Below, in pieces: positions 24,065-32,713 of a stretch of DNA of 32,838 nt (position 1 is the first letter of the stretch; each line of letters opens with the position of its first letter). The notes beneath the pieces were generated by a model, which searched no databases, was not told the origin of the DNA, and worked only from the letters and a program-made list of their open reading frames with translations. The stretch is from NCBI GenBank assembly GCA_964623515.1, contig CAZURV010000020.1, positions 1-32,838 of the forward strand, given 5' to 3'. Made by a program: the position numbers and the translations under genes. Origin of the DNA: RUG714 sp964623515. GTDB taxonomy: Bacteria > Bacillota > Clostridia > Oscillospirales > Acutalibacteraceae.

Positions 24065-25513
24065 ATGAACAATTTTAAAACTGATGAGGGAATTGATCTG
24101 TTGTATGTTCTTAAAGTTTTGAAAAAAGGATGGAAGCTGATTTTTTCACTTTTTATCATCTTATTTGCAGCGGCATATGCGTTTTCGGCGTTTTTTATAA
24201 CTCCGAAATACGCATCATACATCAAAATGTATGTAACAAACACCAGCCAGTCGACCGTAAACGGTGATATAAATTATAATGATATTTCCGCAGCACAGCA
24301 GCTGGCGGATACCTATATCGTAATTCTTAAGGATTCAAACGTTATGGAACAGGTTTGTGCTAAGCTTCATTCTGATATTACTGCCTCACAGCTTTCCTCC
24401 ATGGTTACTTTTACAACAGAAGAAGAAACGGAGGTCATCAGAATTACTGCTATGACGGCTGAACCGGAATTATCAGCGGAAATATGCAATGTTTATGCCG
24501 ATATAGCTCCGTCTGTTTTAGAAAGAGTTGTTAAAGCAGGTTCCGTTGAAACCATTGGTGATGCAAAAGCGGCAAAGAGTCCGTCTTATCCGAATAAGCT
24601 GGGCAATGCTGCAATCGGCGGCGCACTGGGAATCGTTTTGGCAGTCGTAATCGTTTTTCTTAAAGATTTTCTTGACAACACGGTTCAGAATGAAAATGAA
24701 CTCAAAGATAAACTTAATATTTCTCTTTGGGCGGCTATACCATCTTCATACAGAAAGAAAAAACGAAACAGGAAGAGTTTTGATGTGACTACGGAGTTGC
24801 GTAAATCTATTTTGAACAGCAAAACTTCCTTTGCCATAAACGAAGCATATAAAACAGCGCGAACGAGTATGTCTTTTGCGATTACGGAATCACCGATTAA
24901 AACCGTTGTTTTTTCATCAAGCGAACCGAATGCCGGCAAATCCACAACAACAGCGAATATGGCGATAACAATGAGCAAAACGAATGCGAAAGTGCTTATC
25001 ATCGATGCCGATTTGCGCAAACCCATGCAGCATGAATTATTTAAAATGGATAATCAGAAAGGGCTTTCGGGAATATTGGCAGGGCATTATCCGGTCAGCG
25101 AATGCATTAAGGAGATTGCAAAGAATCTTTATCTGATGCCATCGGGAATCATTCCTCCGAATCCTTCTGAATTGCTTGCGAGCCATAATATGAACAGGCT
25201 CATGAAAGAACTCAGGGATATTTACGATTATATATTTATTGACGCTCCGCCGGTTAATGTGGTTACCGACGCCGCGATTATTGCGCCGAAAACCGACGGA
25301 ATGGTATTCGTTATCCGTGAGGGACAAAGCGAATATCCCGAAATATTCAAGAGCATCAATTCCGTTCAGCTTGTTGACGGCAAAATTTTAGGTGTAATTT
25401 TAACAGATGTTAAGGATTCAAAATCCTTCGGTTCCATGCGTTATAAAGCATATGACTATAAGTATGGCTACAGACACGCCAATGAAAGTGGCAGTAAAAA
25501 CGAAAAAGAGTAA
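24065..25513 (+). CDS. Fused Wzz domain and bacterial tyrosine kinase (CpsD/CapB type)
   Basis: The 482-residue protein has an N-terminal Wzz-type chain-length domain with two membrane helices (about 25-45 and 182-199) around an outside domain, then a cytoplasmic BY-kinase. The kinase has Walker A EPNAGKST with K292, Walker A' LIIDADLRKP with D314 and D316, and Walker B FIDAPP with D393. A C-terminal tyrosine cluster (Y460, Y463, Y465, Y467, Y469) is the expected autophosphorylation site. Such proteins set chain length and export of capsular or exopolysaccharide. In Bacillota the two halves are often separate proteins; here they are one chain. GGAG seven bases before the ATG supports the start. 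No glycosyltransferase, Wzx/Wzy or phosphatase gene lies within the window, so it stands alone. Confidence 0.93.
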   Translation: MNNFKTDEGIDLLYVLKVLKKGWKLIFSLFIILFAAAYAFSAFFITPKYASYIKMYVTNTSQSTVNGDINYNDISAAQQLADTYIVILKDSNVMEQVCAKLHSDITASQLSSMVTFTTEEETEVIRITAMTAEPELSAEICNVYADIAPSVLERVVKAGSVETIGDAKAAKSPSYPNKLGNAAIGGALGIVLAVVIVFLKDFLDNTVQNENELKDKLNISLWAAIPSSYRKKKRNRKSFDVTTELRKSILNSKTSFAINEAYKTARTSMSFAITESPIKTVVFSSSEPNAGKSTTTANMAITMSKTNAKVLIIDADLRKPMQHELFKMDNQKGLSGILAGHYPVSECIKEIAKNLYLMPSGIIPPNPSELLASHNMNRLMKELRDIYDYIFIDAPPVNVVTDAAIIAPKTDGMVFVIREGQSEYPEIFKSINSVQLVDGKILGVILTDVKDSKSFGSMRYKAYDYKYGYRHANESGSKNEKE

Positions 25514-25581
25514 AAGCAGGCACTGGAATTTGAGTTGAATAATGGGGCTTTTATTCTGTCGGGATATTGATATATTTATTA

Positions 25582-25620
25582 TGTTTAAATCGGAGCAGTG
25601 TTCCATCAAGCTCGCTTGAA
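25582..25620 (-). repeat. 39-bp dispersed repeat, copy 2 (inverted)
   Basis: It matches 202-240 at 35 of 39 positions when reverse-complemented. Its palindromic end (TCAAG-CTCG-CTTGA) lies directly against the hairpin-rich sequence at 25621-25740, exactly where homology with copy 1 stops. Confidence 0.6.
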
Positions 25621-25740
25621 ACGGGGCTTGCGAACGATTGCAACCTGCGCAGGGAGCGTTCGCTCCTCAGGGTTTCAGTGGGAGATTATCACTCCCGCTG
25701 AAATTCTGAAATGGACCCCGCCTCCTAAGAGGCGGGACAT
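25621..25740 (+). other. Tandem hairpin array, possible IS200/IS605-type remnant or structured RNA
   Basis: Three strong stems follow each other: GGAGCG/CGCTCC (25654-25667) within CCTG/CAGG; a 12-pair stem TTTCAGTGGGAG/CTCCCGCTGAAA with loop ATTATCA (25673-25703); and CCCGCCTC/GAGGCGGG with loop CTAA (25718-25737). GC content is clearly above the flanks. No coding frame fits. Hairpin-tipped ends of this kind are known for IS200/IS605 elements, their non-autonomous derivatives (PATEs) and omega RNAs, but no tnpA or tnpB is present. It could also be an unrelated small RNA using the terminator at 25755. Confidence 0.5.
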
Positions 25741-25754
25741 CGGCGAATAGGTTA

Positions 25755-25795
25755 TAAGAAAAATCATAAGGCAACAAGCCTTATGATTTTTTATT
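25755..25795. terminator. Bidirectional intrinsic terminator
   Basis: The 12-pair stem AAATCATAAGGC/GCCTTATGATTT with loop AACAA is flanked by T runs on both strands (TTTTTTATTT on plus, TTTTTCTT on minus). It serves the ThiT gene on the minus strand and whatever is transcribed through the hairpin array on the plus strand. Confidence 0.9.
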
Positions 25796-25823
25796 TAAAA
25801 TATTTTGTTTCTCGAAATAATAT

Positions 25824-26693
25824 TTATTTTTTATCTTCTTCTTCAAATTCCTTGTCGATATCCGCCAGCATTTTAACTTTGTCCGGGTTTTTGAATCTTA
25901 CGTTCATAACTTCTGCGTCAAAATCAAGCAGGGAGCATGCAATAATGGAAGCGATAACTGTTAAGATAAGTTCCGGTATCATATAGGAAAGGTTGTAGTA
26001 AAGGCTGTATAGCGTTGCAGACAAACCGTTTGCATAGGCTCTCCAAATGGTAACGCCGGAAATGAAGTGGCAGATTGTACGCAGAATGCCGCTGACTGTA
26101 AGACCGCTTGCAATAACAATACCGCTTCGGTGTACTTTGTTTTTAAATATAAGACCGATTATGCAAAGGATAAGCACTATTCCGAATTCAGTAGCGAAAA
26201 CCCACCAAAAATTTCCTATATCGGCTGACAGCGTAGTGTTTTCTTCAGTGATGGCAGCATCTTTGCTTGCCAAAATAACCGTAACCGTGAAAACCGCAAC
26301 GGATATGAGTGATAAAACTCCCGAAGATATAATGGCAGTAGCGTTTTTGACTTTTTTAAACATTCCTGCAAGTCCTATACATCCGAAGGCGATAATATAG
26401 TCAAAAAGGGCAAGCATTATGTACGATCCGAATCCTTTTACGTAAGAGAAATTGTTTAGCCCGAGCAGCATTTGGATTACGCCGTAAAGAGCCGCCATGA
26501 CAATACCCTTTCCTACGCCATATCGGTAGGAGTAGATGGCTATCGGAAGCATCGAAAAGAGCGTTACAGAACCTCCGAAAGGCAGTTCAAAAATTTTTAC
26601 GAGGCTTAAAATCGTTGCCAGTGCAAGCAGAATCCCTGCATCAACGATTGTTCTGATGAGCATTCTTCTGCTCATCGTTTTTTTGTCTTTCAT
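25824..26693 (-). CDS. thiT: Energy-coupled thiamine transporter S component, long form
   Basis: The 289-residue membrane protein is the substrate-binding S component of a group II ECF transporter, working with a shared EcfT and EcfA1/A2 encoded elsewhere. ThiT hallmarks are the FGGSVTLFSMLPI stretch at 39-51, YGVGKG, FDYIIAFGCIGLAG at 97-110, and RTICHFISGVTIWRAYA at 205-221, including H209 and W217, with YSLYYN at 229-234 matching thiamine-contacting residues of Lactococcus ThiT. Between GLAGMF (112) and RTICHF (205) there are 93 residues where the Lactococcus protein has about 25, adding a short acidic outside loop and probably two helices. The acidic tail EFEEEDKK is also extra. AAGGAG six bases before the ATG supports the start. 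The TPP riboswitch upstream confirms the thiamine link. Confidence 0.93.
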   Translation of the reverse strand: MKDKKTMSRRMLIRTIVDAGILLALATILSLVKIFELPFGGSVTLFSMLPIAIYSYRYGVGKGIVMAALYGVIQMLLGLNNFSYVKGFGSYIMLALFDYIIAFGCIGLAGMFKKVKNATAIISSGVLSLISVAVFTVTVILASKDAAITEENTTLSADIGNFWWVFATEFGIVLILCIIGLIFKNKVHRSGIVIASGLTVSGILRTICHFISGVTIWRAYANGLSATLYSLYYNLSYMIPELILTVIASIIACSLLDFDAEVMNVRFKNPDKVKMLADIDKEFEEEDKK

Positions 26694-26708
26694 TTTAATC
26701 TCCTTATT

Positions 26709-26737
26709 AAAAAATTGCCAAGCAAATGCTTGGCAAT
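26709..26737 (-). terminator. Riboswitch-controlled intrinsic terminator of thiT
   Basis: On the minus strand TTGCCAAGCA pairs with TGCTTGGCAA around a two-base loop, followed by a T run, 16 bases before the thiT ATG. Its 5' arm contains CAAGCATT, complementary to AATGCTTG inside the riboswitch aptamer, giving a ready antiterminator when TPP is absent. Confidence 0.88.
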
Positions 26738-26750
26738 TTCCGTTTTGTTA

Positions 26751-26840
26751 CATCTATCCATTCCTACGCAAGCATTATCTTGTTCAGGTTCGGTCAGCAA
26801 CAGTGTCAGTTGCAATCTCAGCCGATTTCTTCAGCCCCCA
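26751..26840 (-). promoter_or_regulatory. TPP riboswitch (THI element)
   Basis: Read on the minus strand, the conserved TPP aptamer cores are in order: GGGGGCTG, GGCTGAGA, ACCTGAACAAGATAATGC and GCGTAGGAA. It lies between a good promoter and an intrinsic terminator ahead of thiT, so TPP binding should end transcription early. Confidence 0.95.
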
Positions 26841-26860
26841 AATATTCACTTGACACTAAT

Positions 26861-26889
26861 ATTGTAATACAACGTTATTTAAAAGTCAA
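26861..26889 (-). promoter_or_regulatory. Promoter of the thiT transcript
   Basis: On the minus strand TTGACT (26889-26884) and TACAAT (26866-26861) are 17 bases apart, about 20 bases before the riboswitch core. Its -35 begins only four bases past the stop of the protease gene. Confidence 0.75.
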
Positions 26890-26892
26890 CCG

Positions 26893-29800
26893 CTAATAAA
26901 GGATACACTTACCTGATTTTAAGAAGTTTTCATATTTCAGAATTTCCGCTATATCGGTTACCGAGATTGTTCCGTTATCATCCATATCATATTCTTCTTT
27001 TCCTGACGAATCCGAACCGTATATCCCTTCTTTTACCAGTTCCGAAATATCAGTTATATCAATGCTGTTATCGCCGTTTGCATCACCGTTGAATATATAA
27101 AGAGATCCTAAATCCATATCGCCTTTAACAATGATTTCGTTTATTTCTATAAAAGTATGATGCAGATCATAAATTCGGAGATTGTAAGTGCCGAACGGAA
27201 TATCTGAAAAACACGGATTATTGCCTGCAGTATAGACATCTCCGTTAGAAGACGTTAAAGTGATATAAGCGCCTGGAGTTGACTGCCCGGTTATGTTTGC
27301 ACAGGCGGCATTTACTTTAACATTAAACGTGTATTTTTTACCGCTTTCGGTTGACGCGGTTATAACCGACGTACCTGTGCTTTTTGCATATATGATGCCG
27401 TTGACATCAATTTCGGCTACGCTTTCGTTGCTGCTCTGCCATAACGGAAGTTCATCGGAATAGCTCGGATTCGGTGTATAGCCTACGCAATAGCTGTCAA
27501 ATACGTTCATCTCAAGAGTGTCGTTTTCAAAGCTTTCCAGCGTAAGCCGTGTTAAAGGCGCTTCGTATACTTCAACCCGGCAACTTTCGGTAAGCCCGCT
27601 TTCGGATAAATAAAAGATGTTACAGTTTCCGGCACTTTTTGTATAAACATATCCGTTTTGCGTTACATAGGCAACCGCTTCATTATCGCTGTAAAACGTA
27701 CCGGATTGCTCTGAACCCTCCGGTGTGATAACTGCGCTTAAAGACACCATGCTGTTAATTCTTGCAGTTATATATTGTCGAGAGAGAGAAAGCCTTAAAT
27801 CTGCCGTAACTTCAACCTCCGCAGAAGCGGAAAGTCCGTTGTCGGTTTCAGCGGTTATAGTTGTCTTTCCGTATCTTACACCTATGGCTGTACCGTCTTC
27901 GTCAATTTTTACAATCTTTGAGTTTTCACTGACAAGGGTGATTCCGTTTGTGCTGTCCGCTGGGAAAATGTTGATTTTCGGGCTGAAGCTTTCGCCGAGC
28001 ATACAGGTATATTCTGTTTTTTCAAAGGTTATTTTTTCAGTTGTAAGCTTGTTCTTTACGGTGATTTTTACAGTGGATGTAACGCCGCTGTCTGCTTTTA
28101 CGGTTATATATGCAGTTCCGTATGAAACGGCGGTAACAATTCCGTTCTCAACCGAAGCAATGGCTTCATCGGATGAATCGTACTGAATTGTATCCGTGCA
28201 ATCCGACGGAAAAATATCAGCATGAAGTGAAAATGATTCTCCCGGTTCAAGCATTTTGCTGTTTTCAGAGATTGTAATGCTTTGCGCGGGCTGATAAACG
28301 ACTACCGAAGATGTTACACTTAAACCGTCGTAGGTGCAGGTAATGTCAGTTGTGCCCGGATTGTCAAAATAGATATAATTGCCGGAAGTATGCGCAATTT
28401 CGGGATTGCTGATGCTTACGGTGCACGATTCGGTTATATTGGTATTATCCGGCAGGTAAAAAACGGAATATGCCATATTTTTACCCGCAGAACCTGTATA
28501 AGTTCCGGTATTAAAAGCAATGGATTCTTCAGACGGAGCATATGTATTTACCGGATAATATGTGGGTTCACTGATATTTCCCACACTGTCTCCACCCCAA
28601 ACGCGTATTGTGTCCACTGTTCCGGTAACGGAAAACGGAATACGCCATATACGTTCCGTTTCGGTATCGGTGTAAAAGTGATAATCGCTGTATTCCGTAC
28701 CGTAAAGGGAATATGTATCCCACAGGTGCAGATACGTTATGGTTTTTGATGTGTGAATTTCCGCCGTGAAAGGTTCATATGGCGCAATTTCTTTGTCCGG
28801 CAGAACGGTGCTTAAAATTGAGCCTTCCGTAAAAGTGAGTTGCATGGATTTTGTTGTGTTTACGGAGTTAATTTTAGCTGTTGCGCTTATTGTTGCCGTT
28901 CCCGTTTCTTTTGGGGTAACCACGCAATAGTTTCCACAGCTTTGGACTGTTGCAGCGGAAGACGGGGAACAAGACCACGTTATCACTGCATTTGAATCTA
29001 CGGGATTTGTTTCGGCGTAAACTTTGATGTTTTTATCGGTTCTGTCAAACGAAAGCGAGTCAGAATAAATATCAAAACTTTCAAGCGGTTTTTCGCACTG
29101 GAAAGTCAGTTCTGAAAAATTGCTGTCAGCTGTGTTTAAACCGTTTTGATCAACTGCATATATTCTTACTGTTATTTTTTCCTCGGAATTGAAAGTCGCA
29201 CGCACGGTCCAGAGCCTGTCATATCCGTCAATGTTGGATTCAATATAATCTGCTGTATACGGCGTGCCGATTGGATTGTTGCTTTTATCCGTTATTATGA
29301 TGTTTTCCGCACCTGCAGTATAGAATGTAAAAACGGTTTCTTCGCTTTGCGTGCCGCTTATCGCTTCCGCACTGCTGATTCTCGGTTGCGTAACATTGAT
29401 AAAAAAGTTTGCGCTTAAACCGTATTCGTTTTCAGCACTTATTACTGTTTGGCCGTAGCTTTCGGCTGTAACAGTGCCGTCTTGACTTACGGAGGCAATG
29501 TCACTGTTAAGGCTTTTGTAAGTTATAGTTTGGCCAAGCTCCGCATTTTCCGGATAAAACGACGGCGTTATGGAAAGTGAACGGTCATAACTCATATAGA
29601 GATTTGCATCATGTTCACTCGCAAGCTTGATATTCTGTACGCCTGTTTTTACATTACAGGAAAACACATATGCGCCGGGCTTAAATGCGGCAGTGTTACC
29701 GGCATAAAGCTTAAATTTATATGTGCCGGAAGTCGTAAATGTTTTGCTGAAAGTAAAACTGCTCTCGTTTTCGTCCTGCTGACTGGGAGTCAATATCATA

Positions 29801-32487
29801 CTTCCGTTGGCGTTAATATCTTTTACAAGAAGATAATTGCTATCTGCGGAGGCTGTAACTTTGATTTCGGCTGTTTCGCCCGAAGCGTATTCCTCCTTTT
29901 CGGATATAACGGAGATAATCTGTGCCGTTTTAAACTCCGTTCCGAGCGAAACGCTTCCACCCTCTCCTACTGAGTCGCAGGCGCAGGCTGTTTCACCGGG
30001 CGCGGAATCCCCCAAATCGAAATACCTGAATTTGTTTTCTTCATAATAATCATAAAAATTCTTTCCGCCAGATTTTATATACGATGTTGCGTTGTTTGCC
30101 GTTACTGTATATCTGCCGTTTTCATTTTTATATTCATATGCTTTCGGTGAGGAAAAAACAATTTTTGCCATGAAAGAAGGATATTTTGAAGTCGGGCAGA
30201 CAGTAACGGAAGCGCTTTCTGGCAACGTCGTTTTGTCGATGCTTATTTCACCACTGTATTCACCGACGGTTATATCATCGGAATAAAAAGTACAGATATT
30301 ATTCATATTCGCACTTTCGGGATACGATTGGATTTGAAGCTGGAATGCTTCAGCAGTGCGCGGAATTTCAGTTTCCTGCAACATAAGCGTTTCAGAATCA
30401 GAGTATGTTTTTTCGGAATTCCCATTCATATTATCGTGGTAAAATTGAATGGTTGTATAGGAATAGCTGTTGTGATTCATAGATTCGCGTATATTTTTTA
30501 TAAATCCGCTGTAATTATTTCCTTTTGAAACAGGGTTGTCCGAAATATCAAGATAGTATCCGCAGAATCCATTCAGGGGAGAAATATCCGATATGTAGTT
30601 ATCAGAAATATCGAGCTTTGTCATGCTTGTATGATTCTTTATGCCTATTGTATCTTTCAGCCGGCAGGAATAAAGAATCGCGGTTTTTAGATTTTTGAGT
30701 TCTGCAAGCGGAAGTGTGGTTTCAAAAAGGTTTCCGTAAGCATTCAGCCCCGAAAGACTTTTAAGGGGCGTAAAATCATTTAAATCCGCGAGCGAGCATT
30801 CTTCACAGTAAATATATTTAATATGCGGCGCACTGGTTTCACTGAAGCTGAGTTCAGTAAGCAAAGGGTTGTTATCCATATAGAGTATGTTCAACTTAGG
30901 GAACACAGATGTTTTTAAAAAACTTAGATCGGTATTGCTTAACCCGAGACCCGAATATTCCACTGCAAGTACATTTGTAATTTCTTTTACCGTTTCCGCA
31001 GGAACGGTACTTTGACTTAAATCATCCGCGAGCACCAGGCTTATGCCGTTTACTTGCGCCTCGTTAAATTCGGTATCATTTGTTCCGTAAATATAATTCA
31101 AAAGCTTTTTAGCATTATCGGAAAGCGTTACGGTTTTTATTTCAGCGGGTTCCTGCGATAGTATATCATTGATATTCACCGCAGGATAATTTTTTTTGTT
31201 ATAATAACCGGTTACGGTTTTTGTTGAACCATCGGCAATCGCTTTTTCAACCTGATAAGGCGAAGCGTTCGGATAAAGGCTGAGGTAAAGCGCGGCAATT
31301 CCCGCAACGATCGGAGTTGCCTGACTGGTTCCGGAATAGGCCTCAAAATCCGTGTTGTTATTGCAGGATGGACCGAGAATTTCAACTCCCGGCGCAGAGG
31401 TTGTATAGTATAGTCCCGTGGAGTCATAGTTTGAAAAGGAGGCAAGCATACCGTTGTCGCAATTGTAGTATTTTATGTCCTGCTTATTATATGATCCGTA
31501 AGCCATGACGCCGATAACTCCGTTGTACGCCGCAGGGTAACAAAGGATGTCATCTGCATCATAACTGCTGTTACCCGCCGCGGAAACGAGTACCGCTTTC
31601 TGCGCGGCTTTTTGATACAGTTCTGCACATATCGGAGAAAGCACAGTTCCACCGAAACTCATATTGATGATATCAGCGTTGTTTTCTATGGCATAGTTCA
31701 GGCACTCAATAATATCATCGTCTGTCAAATTGTTGCCCGTTGCCGCTTTGAGCCCCATTATTTTTACGTTTGGTGCAATTCCTACATAACCAAAACCGTT
31801 TGCTTCCATGCCGATGATTCCTGCCACGTTTGTGCCGTGTCCGTTCGTATCGGTAATATCATAGTTTCCGTTTACGGCGTTCCAGCCGTGGTTCCCGTTT
31901 CCATCGTTCCAAAGATTATTTTTAATATCCTTGTGATTGATATTCAGACCTGTGTCTATAATTGCAACTACAGTGTCTGCACTTCCGAGCGTGTTAAAAT
32001 TTTTCCACGCCTCTGTTAATTCGAGGCTGTTTTTGTACCAGTTATAATTCAGATATTGGTCTCCGTTTCCGAGCGCTTCTTCGGGGATTTCTATTTCATC
32101 GGTTGAGTAAATATAATTCGGCGCAGCGGATATAATATCCGAACGTTTTTCAAGCGTTCGGCAGAGTTCTTCAACGTCCGTTCCGCTTTCAACCGTGCAT
32201 TTTATAATCTGTGTGCAGGATGTGGTTGAACTGAAAGTTTTCGCGGTGCTTTCCATTTGCACACCCGGAGTTTCTTCAATTGCTGAAACATCGATTACTT
32301 CCGTTTTCAGAACAGGAAGATTATCTGCAGAAAAGGTTCTTGCAAGCGTTGTTCTGCGCTTAATCAAAATTTCGTTGGCAACATAATTCCCAACGTCGCT
32401 ATCTTCTCCGATGTTGGTAGCAAATGACGGAATACCATATGAAAAAATCATTGCTGTGACCAGTATTACAGATATAATTTTTTTCAT
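26893..32487 (-). CDS. Secreted subtilisin-like protease with LRR, Ig-like domains and dockerin
   Basis: The 1864-residue protein has a signal peptide (1-24), a propeptide with an inhibitor-like region (to about 140), and an S8 peptidase domain (about 150-440). The triad is D178 (AIIDTG), H217 (NGHGTNVAG) and S388 (SGTSQATP), with oxyanion N306 (SAAGN). A leucine-rich repeat region (about 535-680; LDISDNYISDISPL) follows, then a long array of Ig-like and BIG2-type beta domains with repeated VSYGTA/VRYGKTTI-like strands. The C-terminal type I dockerin (about 1798-1860) has loops GDANGDNSIDITD and DMDDNGTISVTD. All catalytic residues are present, so it should be active outside the cell and could be held on a cohesin scaffold or cell surface. 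Promoter at 32524-32552. No terminator is seen before the thiT promoter. Confidence 0.93.
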   Translation of the reverse strand: MKKIISVILVTAMIFSYGIPSFATNIGEDSDVGNYVANEILIKRRTTLARTFSADNLPVLKTEVIDVSAIEETPGVQMESTAKTFSSTTSCTQIIKCTVESGTDVEELCRTLEKRSDIISAAPNYIYSTDEIEIPEEALGNGDQYLNYNWYKNSLELTEAWKNFNTLGSADTVVAIIDTGLNINHKDIKNNLWNDGNGNHGWNAVNGNYDITDTNGHGTNVAGIIGMEANGFGYVGIAPNVKIMGLKAATGNNLTDDDIIECLNYAIENNADIINMSFGGTVLSPICAELYQKAAQKAVLVSAAGNSSYDADDILCYPAAYNGVIGVMAYGSYNKQDIKYYNCDNGMLASFSNYDSTGLYYTTSAPGVEILGPSCNNNTDFEAYSGTSQATPIVAGIAALYLSLYPNASPYQVEKAIADGSTKTVTGYYNKKNYPAVNINDILSQEPAEIKTVTLSDNAKKLLNYIYGTNDTEFNEAQVNGISLVLADDLSQSTVPAETVKEITNVLAVEYSGLGLSNTDLSFLKTSVFPKLNILYMDNNPLLTELSFSETSAPHIKYIYCEECSLADLNDFTPLKSLSGLNAYGNLFETTLPLAELKNLKTAILYSCRLKDTIGIKNHTSMTKLDISDNYISDISPLNGFCGYYLDISDNPVSKGNNYSGFIKNIRESMNHNSYSYTTIQFYHDNMNGNSEKTYSDSETLMLQETEIPRTAEAFQLQIQSYPESANMNNICTFYSDDITVGEYSGEISIDKTTLPESASVTVCPTSKYPSFMAKIVFSSPKAYEYKNENGRYTVTANNATSYIKSGGKNFYDYYEENKFRYFDLGDSAPGETACACDSVGEGGSVSLGTEFKTAQIISVISEKEEYASGETAEIKVTASADSNYLLVKDINANGSMILTPSQQDENESSFTFSKTFTTSGTYKFKLYAGNTAAFKPGAYVFSCNVKTGVQNIKLASEHDANLYMSYDRSLSITPSFYPENAELGQTITYKSLNSDIASVSQDGTVTAESYGQTVISAENEYGLSANFFINVTQPRISSAEAISGTQSEETVFTFYTAGAENIIITDKSNNPIGTPYTADYIESNIDGYDRLWTVRATFNSEEKITVRIYAVDQNGLNTADSNFSELTFQCEKPLESFDIYSDSLSFDRTDKNIKVYAETNPVDSNAVITWSCSPSSAATVQSCGNYCVVTPKETGTATISATAKINSVNTTKSMQLTFTEGSILSTVLPDKEIAPYEPFTAEIHTSKTITYLHLWDTYSLYGTEYSDYHFYTDTETERIWRIPFSVTGTVDTIRVWGGDSVGNISEPTYYPVNTYAPSEESIAFNTGTYTGSAGKNMAYSVFYLPDNTNITESCTVSISNPEIAHTSGNYIYFDNPGTTDITCTYDGLSVTSSVVVYQPAQSITISENSKMLEPGESFSLHADIFPSDCTDTIQYDSSDEAIASVENGIVTAVSYGTAYITVKADSGVTSTVKITVKNKLTTEKITFEKTEYTCMLGESFSPKINIFPADSTNGITLVSENSKIVKIDEDGTAIGVRYGKTTITAETDNGLSASAEVEVTADLRLSLSRQYITARINSMVSLSAVITPEGSEQSGTFYSDNEAVAYVTQNGYVYTKSAGNCNIFYLSESGLTESCRVEVYEAPLTRLTLESFENDTLEMNVFDSYCVGYTPNPSYSDELPLWQSSNESVAEIDVNGIIYAKSTGTSVITASTESGKKYTFNVKVNAACANITGQSTPGAYITLTSSNGDVYTAGNNPCFSDIPFGTYNLRIYDLHHTFIEINEIIVKGDMDLGSLYIFNGDANGDNSIDITDISELVKEGIYGSDSSGKEEYDMDDNGTISVTDIAEILKYENFLKSGKCILY

Positions 32488-32523
32488 AACAGACAGCCTT
32501 TCAAAATGTTATTTAATATTTTT

Positions 32524-32552
32524 ATTATATTATAAATCATTTCTTTTGGCAA
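32524..32552 (-). promoter_or_regulatory. Promoter of the dockerin protease gene
   Basis: On the minus strand TTGCCA (32552-32547) and a perfect TATAAT (32529-32524) are 17 bases apart, giving a leader of about 30 bases. GAAAGG lies about nine bases before the ATG. Confidence 0.7.
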
Positions 32553-32577
32553 TGTTATTATTATACAAGCCAGCAGA

Positions 32578-32608
32578 CAATAAAAGGCGCGGAATTCAAT
32601 CCGCGCCT
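32578..32608 (-). terminator. Intrinsic terminator of the right-edge surface gene
   Basis: On the minus strand AGGCGCGGA pairs with TCCGCGCCT around a six-base loop, followed by TTTTATTG. It lies about 105 bases past the stop of the partial gene at 32714. Confidence 0.85.
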
Positions 32609-32713
32609 GAAATAATTTGCCTGCAGTGCATTTTTTCTTTATGAAAATCCGCTTCCAAGGCGTACACTCAATAAAGAGCCTTATTAGTGCTTGTTAATTA
32701 ACTTATCAATACA

